This document shows, in pieces, positions 23,651 to 27,506 of a stretch of 27,506 bases of DNA (within the stretch, counting starts at the first letter, position 1; every line of letters begins with the position of its first letter). The stretch spans positions 1 to 27,506 of the forward strand of contig CABUMH010000050.1 of NCBI GenBank assembly GCA_902492555.1, given 5' to 3'. A program made the position numbers and the translations under genes. Source of the stretch: Eisenbergiella sp900555195. Its GTDB lineage: Bacteria > Bacillota > Clostridia > Lachnospirales > Lachnospiraceae. Under the pieces are notes generated by a model that was not told where the DNA came from, did not search any database, and worked only from the letters and a program-made list of their open reading frames with translations.

Positions 23651-23679
23651 AATATAACACGCATTATTAGCGCTGTCAA
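23651..23679 (-). promoter_or_regulatory. sigma-A promoter of the hsp20 pair
   Basis: On the minus strand a perfect TTGACA (23679-23674), a 17-bp spacer and TATATT (23656-23651). The predicted leader of about 170 bases is purine-rich at its 5' end and has a GGC/GCC stem near the ribosome site. Confidence 0.78.
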
Positions 23680-23693
23680 GAGGTGAGTGCTAA
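23667..23693. promoter_or_regulatory. CIRCE operator (HrcA-binding site)
   Basis: TTAGCGCTG-N9-GAGTGCTAA against the consensus TTAGCACTC-N9-GAGTGCTAA: the right arm is perfect and the left arm matches 7 of 9. It covers the -35 box of the hsp20 promoter, so the repressor HrcA should block it until heat shock. HrcA itself is not in the window. Confidence 0.82.
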
Positions 23694-23711
23694 TTATTTT
23701 GTGAAAAAAGT

Positions 23712-23748
23712 GTGAAGTCCCGATTTTCCTTGATTTTACGGGCTTCAC
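23712..23748. terminator. terminator-like hairpin upstream of the hsp20 promoter
   Basis: GTGAAG-T-CCCG (23712-23722) pairs with CGGGCTTCAC (23739-23748), with one bulged T and a 16-nt loop. T-rich tracts follow on both strands. It would isolate the hsp20 promoter from transcripts arriving from the relBE side. Confidence 0.5.
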
Positions 23749-23826
23749 GCCGGTTTTTCTTTTTGTAATTTCTTTATTTTTTGTTCTGCCAGACCACATT
23801 TGCACCATTTTCATGCAGGTTACGAC

Positions 23827-23958
23827 CTATACGGCGACAGCTGTAACCGACCGAACATGTTCGTGAGGTGCATTGCGGATTTCCTCCACCACTTGAACAG
23901 TGTCCATTTGGGCAATCTCATTTTCAATCTTTGCCCAATCTGAATTTTGAGTATGAAA
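23827..23958 (-). other. possible 3' remnant of an unidentified gene
   Basis: A minus-strand frame ending in TAG at 23829-23827 is open for about 43 codons and reads like protein: NSDWAKIENEIAQMD, TVQVVEEIRNAPHEHVRSV. There is no ribosome site or suitable start, and the frame is closed upstream by the relBE terminator region. I do not recognise the family. Nothing else is seen between the terminator hairpins in 23750-23955. Confidence 0.2.
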
Positions 23959-23990
23959 AAGCGGTTAATCTTCAATGGAGTAACCGCTTT
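23955..23990 (-). terminator. rho-independent terminator after the relBE module
   Basis: AAAGCGGTTA (23990-23981) pairs with TAACCGCTTT (23967-23958) around a 13-nt loop. With the last stem bases this gives a run of five Us on the minus strand. It lies about 22 bases after the relE-type stop codon. Confidence 0.7.
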
Positions 23991-24011
23991 GTGTGCGAGA
24001 TATGAAATTGT

Positions 24012-24259
24012 TTATTGCTTTATATAGACACTTAACCGTTCTTCAATATTGCGTCCGCTGTATATGACACGCAGAATTGTTACCGCCTGTCCTTCTACAT
24101 CTGGAACATAAAACACGATATAATTATCTACCGCAACAAAACATAATCCTCGACTATGCCATGTTCTTTCCTATATCTCGGCAAGCGTTCCGGCACTTCT
24201 TCTAAACTTACTATCTGTTTTTCCAGACGTTTCAGTTGCTTTTCTGCATTTTTCGACGG
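24012..24259 (-). pseudogene. RelE/ParE-type toxin, 5' part lost and frameshifted
   Basis: The RelE-like sequence starts as the C-terminal part of the upstream antitoxin frame (NAEKQLKRLEKQIVSLEEVPERLPRYRKE). After about 24163 the family sequence continues in the next frame: SRGLCFVAVDNYIVFYVPDVEG, then TILRVIYSGRNIEERL, and a stop at 24012-24014. One missing C/G turns the expected KEPWHSRG into a shifted frame that stops at 24128. The N-terminal strand and helix of the toxin are absent. Without both ends in one frame it should not be an active mRNA interferase. Confidence 0.72.
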
Positions 24260-24544
24260 CAAAAGTTCAAAAACCGTCTTTGCGTCTTTGGTTCGACCAG
24301 CTTTCATATCCGCATATCCTTTCTCCAGTTCTGCATACAATTCTTCTGTCCCCAACATACTTATGCCTGTAGGCGTTCTGTCTGGGATTTTCACTTCAAA
24401 GGGAAATCCTCGCTGTAAAATAATCTGTTTATAAAACATATTGATAACGTTAGATGCAGGAATACCCAGTGTGGAAAGGATTTTTTCAACCTGTTCTTTG
24501 ATTTCAGGCTCTATTCTCGCATATAAATTTGCTGACTTTACCAT
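24128..24544 (-). CDS. RelB/DinJ-family antitoxin fused to a RelE fragment
   Basis: Residues 1-93 of 138 are a complete-looking RelB/DinJ antitoxin: ribbon-helix-helix MVKSANLYARIEPEIKEQVE...GIPASNVINMFY, then RGFPFEVKIPDRTP and a toxin-binding tail KDAKTVFEL. Instead of ending, the frame continues into residues 97-126 of RelE type and stops after a frameshift. In intact loci the two genes are separate and overlap slightly, so the 3' end of relB and the 5' end of relE have been removed in frame. The antitoxin part may still bind DNA or a related toxin. AAGGAGCG lies before the ATG. Confidence 0.75.
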   Translation of the reverse strand: MVKSANLYARIEPEIKEQVEKILSTLGIPASNVINMFYKQIILQRGFPFEVKIPDRTPTGISMLGTEELYAELEKGYADMKAGRTKDAKTVFELLPSKNAEKQLKRLEKQIVSLEEVPERLPRYRKEHGIVEDYVLLR

Positions 24545-24619
24545 AATAACAGCGCTCCTTCCTCGTGCATATCTTTTTCTTCATTACACACTTACGTCCG
24601 CACAATAGCAATACTTTTC

Positions 24620-24724
24620 TTATATTGCCTTTCGCTTTTTCACCGCGAATATCTGATAGAGCAAATTTACAAGGATCGCAATGAATATTCCAATCTGAAC
24701 CAAGTCCTGATATGTTACACACAT
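24620..24724 (-). CDS. putative holin-like small toxin
   Basis: AGGGAGGG stands 8 bases before an ATG opening a 34-residue protein: MCVTYQDLVQIGIFIAILVN, continued by LLYQIFAVKKRKAI. It has one membrane helix after a short MxVTYxDL-type head and a basic tail, the layout of the putative holin-like toxin family of Firmicutes (type I toxin candidates). In such systems an antisense RNA is the antitoxin; a convincing plus-strand promoter for one was not found. It lies 75 bases upstream of relB and just downstream of the kinase-like gene. Confidence 0.62.
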   Translation of the reverse strand: MCVTYQDLVQIGIFIAILVNLLYQIFAVKKRKAI

Positions 24725-24805
24725 TGGCTTGCCCTCCCTCTTTCATCTGAAGGGTTAGCGCCTCCGAAAATGACTACATTGTAACTAAAGCCATCAGCTT
24801 AGGAA

Positions 24806-25381
24806 TCATTTCCTTGATTTGAACATAGCGTGACGTATTAATACATAAATCATAGAATTCTTTTTCCCCCAAGCCTGATTTGTATAGAATTGATAATATC
24901 TTGAGCGCTTTTTATCCACAGACAATATCTTCTTTTGCAGTTCCGGAACAGCAAAATTTTCGGCATCTTCGCCTTTTGCTTTGCAGCAGACAATCTTATA
25001 TTCCATATCCGCATAAATAAACAAACGCATAGGCTTCATATCACGCAGCACATAATCAGCACATCTTCCAACAATCACGCAATCCGATTTTTCCGCAACC
25101 TCGCGTATAATTTTGCTCTCCTGCATATAAAAGTTCAGATTTTCTGCAACGGCATAATTTGTCGGCAGGCCGAATGTATGTGCGGTTGTGATTGGGAGCA
25201 GCGGAAGCGGGCGTTCATTTTCCATATAACGGACATATTCTTCCGCTTTTTTTGTACGCTCTATCAGAGTTGCTACGATTTCCTGGTCATAATATGCTAT
25301 CTTCATTGCTTCCGCTAAACGCCGTCCTATTTCCCGGCCGCCGCTTCCAAATTCCCGACTGATTGTAATAATTTTATTCAT
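24806..25381 (-). CDS. cytidylate kinase-like family protein, C-terminus frameshifted
   Basis: The product begins MNKIITISREFGSGGREIGR, the P-loop of the cytidylate-kinase-2 (AAA_26) family, followed by YYDQEIV and CVIVGRCADYVLRD. Near the end WGKK runs into an unrelated tail and stops at 24806. Adding one base in the A5/G5 homopolymer (plus-strand T5C5, 24861-24870) restores EFYDLCINTSRYVQIKEMI and moves the stop to 24774, the normal ending of the family. So the present frame lacks about 30 genuine C-terminal residues; a sequencing indel is as likely as a true mutation. GGGAGGA precedes the ATG. Gene 34 bases after the GAP-family gene. Confidence 0.8.
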   Translation of the reverse strand: MNKIITISREFGSGGREIGRRLAEAMKIAYYDQEIVATLIERTKKAEEYVRYMENERPLPLLPITTAHTFGLPTNYAVAENLNFYMQESKIIREVAEKSDCVIVGRCADYVLRDMKPMRLFIYADMEYKIVCCKAKGEDAENFAVPELQKKILSVDKKRSRYYQFYTNQAWGKKNSMIYVLIRHAMFKSRK

Positions 25382-25415
25382 AAAATAATCCTCCCAAAAT
25401 AATTCGAATTTTCAT

Positions 25416-26111
25416 TTATATAAGCGACGTTACGCCATAATATACGAAAAGGACGCCAACCAAACTTACCACAACCGGTACAATGTACGATGATACTTTA
25501 TCCAATACGCTTTCTAATTTTTTGATTGTAGCCGTCCCCTGCAATTTGTTATATCCAAAATAGAGCAGGATAAGCGGGAGTATATACATAAAGTTATAAA
25601 TCATCATAAATAGCAGCACCAATGGAAATATCAAATGATACCCCGTCAAGAGGGCTAAGAAGCCAAAATATGGAAATGCGCTCGTCAATTCTACCATACA
25701 AAAAGCTGCTCCCATGATAAACAGCGAAACCGGAGAAAGCTGGGCAGGGGCTTTCACGTTTTCGGTTTCTTCACATCCCATATCATTTTTTCCGGCGTTG
25801 CGTTGTCTTGTCTTGACGATAAGCCGGATTCCAACTCCCAAAAGAGTTATACCCCCTATTGCCGCCGCTCCATACACATACACCGGATATGCATTGACAA
25901 TTGTTTTCAAAAATTTTGATACCCATGTGGCAATTCCATAGTAAATCGCTAAGCCCATTATCAAATTAGCTGTTCCAATCCCTGAAATAAAAAACCAAAT
26001 ATGGCGCTTCTTTTTTACCATAGCTTGAAGCAGCATCTGCTGTGCAATAGCAGACGGATTCAAACTGTCAAAAAAACTTGCCGTTAATGTAGTGCCCAAT
26101 AAAAACCACAT
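25416..26111 (-). CDS. GAP (SfLAP)-family six-helix membrane protein
   Basis: A 231-residue protein with about six membrane helices in two halves separated by a charged loop (about 100-125, KTRQRNAGKNDMGCEETE). The first helix carries SFFDSLNPSAIAQQML and the second half MVELTSAFPYFGFLALL, both typical of the GAP/LysE-like and CcdA-like superfamily. Members move small molecules or lipids; the cargo here is unknown. AAGGAGGG lies before the ATG. With the kinase-like gene it forms a two-gene unit that probably shared a promoter with the Nim-like remnant. Confidence 0.82.
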   Translation of the reverse strand: MWFLLGTTLTASFFDSLNPSAIAQQMLLQAMVKKKRHIWFFISGIGTANLIMGLAIYYGIATWVSKFLKTIVNAYPVYVYGAAAIGGITLLGVGIRLIVKTRQRNAGKNDMGCEETENVKAPAQLSPVSLFIMGAAFCMVELTSAFPYFGFLALLTGYHLIFPLVLLFMMIYNFMYILPLILLYFGYNKLQGTATIKKLESVLDKVSSYIVPVVVSLVGVLFVYYGVTSLI

Positions 26112-26135
26112 ACTCTTTCCCTCCTTAAATACGAA

Positions 26136-26165
26136 TAGGCCTGCGTTTTGTATAACGCAGGCCTA
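26136..26165 (-). other. 12-bp hairpin in the leader of the GAP-family gene
   Basis: TAGGCCTGCGTT pairs perfectly with AACGCAGGCCTA around a 6-nt loop. No U-run follows on either strand. It lies about 15 bases upstream of the ribosome site of the GAP-family gene, where it could act as a weak attenuator or stabilise the downstream message. Confidence 0.5.
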
Positions 26166-26215
26166 CTACACAATATCTATGCCCCGGCGGGCTGATAAAA
26201 TGAACCAGTTGATTG

Positions 26216-26418
26216 CTATTTATTCTGTTTAACTAACTCAATTTCTGCTTCATCGTGAAGAAAATTTTTTGTCCGTCATATACATAGCTGAGCGGAACCG
26301 CATAGGAATAACCGTCATCACCTAATGCAGCTAAGACTCCAGACGTTTCCTGATACAAGACTTTTTACTCATCTTCTTGTGAAAGAAGCTGCCCCTTCCT
26401 GTGCATTTCTCTAAACAT
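26216..26418 (-). pseudogene. Nim/pyridoxamine-phosphate-oxidase-like flavoprotein remnant
   Basis: GGAGG before the ATG at 26418 opens MFREMHRKGQLLSQEDE, then an in-frame TAA at 26367-26365. Continuing past it the frame reads LYQETSGVLAALGDDGYSYAV, then PLSYVYDGQKIFF, the N-terminal half of the Nim-type split-barrel flavoproteins. In another frame EAEIELVKQNK followed by TAG (26218-26216) resembles the family C-terminus (KEAIELVK). The middle, about 80 residues, is missing. So the gene has a nonsense codon, an internal deletion and a frameshift. Intact relatives reduce nitroimidazoles or bind FMN/haem. Confidence 0.62.
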
Positions 26419-26454
26419 AGCGTATCCTCCTCGTGTAGATACTCCGTCAAAACA

Positions 26455-26557
26455 GAGTTGGCTCATGATTTTAATAAAATCTGCTTTTGGACAGGGTAAA
26501 CGCATAGGTCAAAAAAAATAAGCGCCAACTCCGTATCTCCATAGGCCTATCGATACG
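26455..26557 (-). promoter_or_regulatory. possible attenuator leader of the Nim-like gene
   Basis: On the minus strand a CGTATC/GATACG hairpin (26557-26532) with an inner ATAGGCCTAT is followed by GAGTTGGC (26531-26524) and eight Us (26518-26511). Further on, GCCAACTC (26462-26455) can pair with GAGTTGGC, and a later GTATC near the ribosome site repeats part of the first hairpin. Mutually exclusive pairings around a U-run suggest attenuation, but no known class is recognised. Confidence 0.35.
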
Positions 26558-26613
26558 AAATCAACGCTAAATGCTTCCCCGGCAGCAAGCAAAACTTTGT
26601 ATAATTTCTATTT

Positions 26614-26642
26614 AGTATAACATCCTGTTCTCCAAAAATCAA
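26614..26642 (-). promoter_or_regulatory. sigma-A-type promoter of the Nim-like / GAP / kinase unit
   Basis: On the minus strand TTGATT (26642-26637), a 17-bp spacer and TATACT (26619-26614). It predicts a leader of about 190 bases that contains the attenuator-like pairings. Confidence 0.58.
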
Positions 26643-26659
26643 TTATGTTTCCTGAACTG

Positions 26660-26854
26660 TTACGATAATGGTACAAATAATTCATCGACTGTAACCTGCA
26701 GTTCTCTCGCAAGACTAAAAGCGAGAGATAATGTGGGATCGTATTTATTATTTTCAATCGCATTTACAGTCTGTCTTGAAACGCCGCATTTTTTTGCTAA
26801 TTCTTCCTGCGACCATCCCAGTTCCTTTCGCCGGTCCCTGATTCTGTTTTCCAT
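26660..26854 (-). CDS. XRE-family (Cro/CI-type) transcriptional regulator
   Basis: A 64-residue single-domain repressor: RIRDRRKELGWSQEELAKKC, with recognition helix VSRQTVNAIENNKYDP, then SLAFSLARELQVTVDELF. This is the compact YozG-like form that acts as a dimer. It starts 1 base after the stop of the membrane-protein gene, so the two are co-translated. Small XRE/membrane-protein pairs are common in Firmicutes, with the regulator often controlling its own unit; two matching palindromes near the promoter are likely targets. Confidence 0.94.
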   Translation of the reverse strand: MENRIRDRRKELGWSQEELAKKCGVSRQTVNAIENNKYDPTLSLAFSLARELQVTVDELFVPLS

Positions 26855-26855
26855 A

Positions 26856-27146
26856 TCAGCCGCCGTGCCTTTTCTTATAATACAGGAGCGTCAAAAGGTA
26901 AACCATTGCAGTAACACTCAGTTTGATAAAAGGATTGATTAGCATAGCTTCACCTCTGGCAAAGGACTCCGCAATATCAAACACTAATCCTGCCACAACT
27001 ACAAGAAGTGTGGATGTGCTTGCTTTCCAAACTATAAGCTGCCTTCTTTCATCCCCTGTTTTAAGCAGAGAAACAATCATGGAAATGTCTAAAATAATTA
27101 ATATCAACAAGAAAATAACGAAAAGGATCAACGCAGCAGTTACCAT
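26856..27146 (-). CDS. small membrane protein paired with the XRE regulator
   Basis: A 96-residue protein with about three membrane helices: VTAALILFVIFLLILIILDI, a second near STLLVVVAGLVFDIAES, and a third near FIKLSVTAMVYLLTLLYY, ending in a basic tail. The start at 27146 is used because GGGAGGG lies 5 bases upstream; earlier in-frame codons overlap an operator-like palindrome. It has the layout of the DUF2178-like small membrane partners found next to YozG-type regulators. The function is not known; a signalling or anti-regulator role is only inferred from the pairing. Confidence 0.78.
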   Translation of the reverse strand: MVTAALILFVIFLLILIILDISMIVSLLKTGDERRQLIVWKASTSTLLVVVAGLVFDIAESFARGEAMLINPFIKLSVTAMVYLLTLLYYKKRHGG

Positions 27147-27173
27147 AATTTCCCTCCCTCCCATCACACAATT

Positions 27174-27191
27174 TGTCAAATTCTTTTGACA
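27174..27191. promoter_or_regulatory. operator-like palindrome TGTCAA-N6-TTGACA, copy 1
   Basis: An 18-bp inverted repeat between the predicted transcription start and the ribosome site of the membrane-protein/XRE unit. It has exactly the same arms and spacing as copy 2, which lies 46 bp away centre to centre. It is probably bound by the XRE protein as a dimer site (inference). Confidence 0.55.
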
Positions 27192-27196
27192 TATTC

Positions 27197-27225
27197 AAGA
27201 TAACAGACCAGGCCTAAAATGTCAA
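27197..27225 (-). promoter_or_regulatory. sigma-A promoter of the membrane-protein/XRE unit
   Basis: On the minus strand a perfect TTGACA (27225-27220), a 17-bp spacer and TATCTT (27202-27197). The -35 box is one arm of operator copy 2, so repressor binding there would block RNA polymerase. Confidence 0.68.
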
Positions 27226-27237
27226 GACTATTTGACA
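27220..27237. promoter_or_regulatory. operator-like palindrome TGTCAA-N6-TTGACA, copy 2
   Basis: The second 18-bp copy, overlapping the -35 box of the promoter at 27197-27225. Two copies with identical arms around one promoter make autoregulation by the neighbouring XRE protein likely. Confidence 0.58.
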
Positions 27238-27343
27238 TAACGCTTTATGTGATTGTCACTGCTCATCCATGCCCTTCCCGGCAGGCCAAAAGAGCCTGTC
27301 CCTTCCCCGCCGCAGGAAAGGGAACGCAGAAAAAATTTGCCGC

Positions 27344-27372
27344 TTGGATTTGCCCATGATTCCTTATATAAT
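27344..27372 (+). promoter_or_regulatory. plus-strand sigma-A-type promoter near the window end
   Basis: TTGGAT (27344-27349), a 17-bp spacer and TATAAT (27367-27372). The transcript would run out of the window; no start codon with a good ribosome site follows before the edge. Confidence 0.52.
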
Positions 27373-27443
27373 AGAGGTGTAACAGAAAACAAAAACAGAT
27401 TTTAGGTAATTGTTAAATGTAAATCATCCCGATTGTGGATAAC

Positions 27444-27500
27444 TTCTCTCTATATAAGGAGAGAAAAGCAGGTCAATCTTCAGAATTGTTTCTGAATTGA
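27444..27500 (+). other. two small stem-loops in the leader of an off-window gene
   Basis: TTCTCTC (27444-27450) pairs with GAGAGAA (27459-27465). TCAAT-CT-TCAGAA (27473-27485) pairs with TTCTGA-ATTGA (27490-27500), with two unpaired bases. They follow the promoter at 27344. One perfect DnaA-box match (TGTGGATAA, 27434-27442) lies just before them. Otherwise nothing is seen between 27240 and the end. Confidence 0.35.
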
Positions 27501-27506
27501 CATAGA

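Noticed and set aside
23602..23814. 70-codon minus-strand frame over the hsp20 promoter
   Set aside because: It spans the CIRCE element, promoter and terminator-like hairpin, and has no family features.
27434..27442. DnaA box (TGTGGATAA) as a sign of a replication origin or dnaA promoter
   Set aside because: Only one box was noticed, with no cluster, AT-rich unwinding region or dnaA gene in view; a single 9-mer match is plausible by chance.
1..27506. CRISPR array, rRNA or complete tRNA genes, prophage modules
   Set aside because: No regularly spaced repeats, conserved RNA cores, integrase or phage structural genes were seen on either strand.

Overview
The window looks like chromosomal DNA of a gut-type Clostridia bacterium, most likely Lachnospiraceae. 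Reasons: strong AGGAGG-type ribosome sites, moderately GC-rich coding DNA, a CIRCE heat-shock operator, a MATE exporter behind what looks like a guanidine-IV (mepA-type) leader, and several families I associate with Lachnospiraceae (flavodoxin/cyclophilin-like lipoprotein, GH25 with SH3 repeats, Rpn proteins). Nearly all genes are on the minus strand. The assignment rests on family knowledge, not on a database search.

Layout. 1-0.7 kb (+): the end of a VOC-family gene and a broken metallophosphoesterase. 0.7-4.2 kb (-): riboswitch-like leader, MATE transporter, broken alpha/beta hydrolase, flavodoxin-like lipoprotein. 4.2-5.0 kb: scrap region with short direct repeats, an IS30 transposase remnant and a small truncated gene. 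5.1-13.5 kb (-): a tightly packed run of M24 peptidase, methyltransferase, sbcD, sbcC and GH42 beta-galactosidase, with 4-nt overlaps and a terminator at the end. 13.6-14.8 kb: an Rpn-family gene without its nuclease core and a non-coding stretch. 14.7-21.2 kb (-): pentapeptide-repeat protein, YbaK-like deacylase, HD hydrolase, GH25 muramidase and RecQ, ending in a strong terminator. 21.4-22.35 kb (+): a methyltransferase with its own promoter. 22.4-23.7 kb (-): two tandem Hsp20 genes under a promoter overlapped by CIRCE. 23.8-27.2 kb (-): visibly more AT-rich accessory DNA with a collapsed relBE module, a holin-like small toxin, a frameshifted cytidylate-kinase-like gene, a GAP-family membrane protein, a nitroreductase/PNPOx-type (Nim-like) remnant and an XRE regulator/membrane-protein pair with two matching operators. 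The last 250 bases hold a plus-strand promoter and leader whose gene lies outside.

Functional themes are DNA repair and recombination (SbcCD, RecQ), protein and cell-wall housekeeping, stress response (Hsp20) and small-molecule export. The most unusual property is repeated gene damage of one kind: at least five, probably seven, genes keep a recognisable beginning and end but have lost the middle, and most also have shifted frames. No coherent undescribed multi-gene system stood out; the damage pattern, the riboswitch-like leader, the fused RelB-RelE frame and several structured leaders are the points most worth checking.
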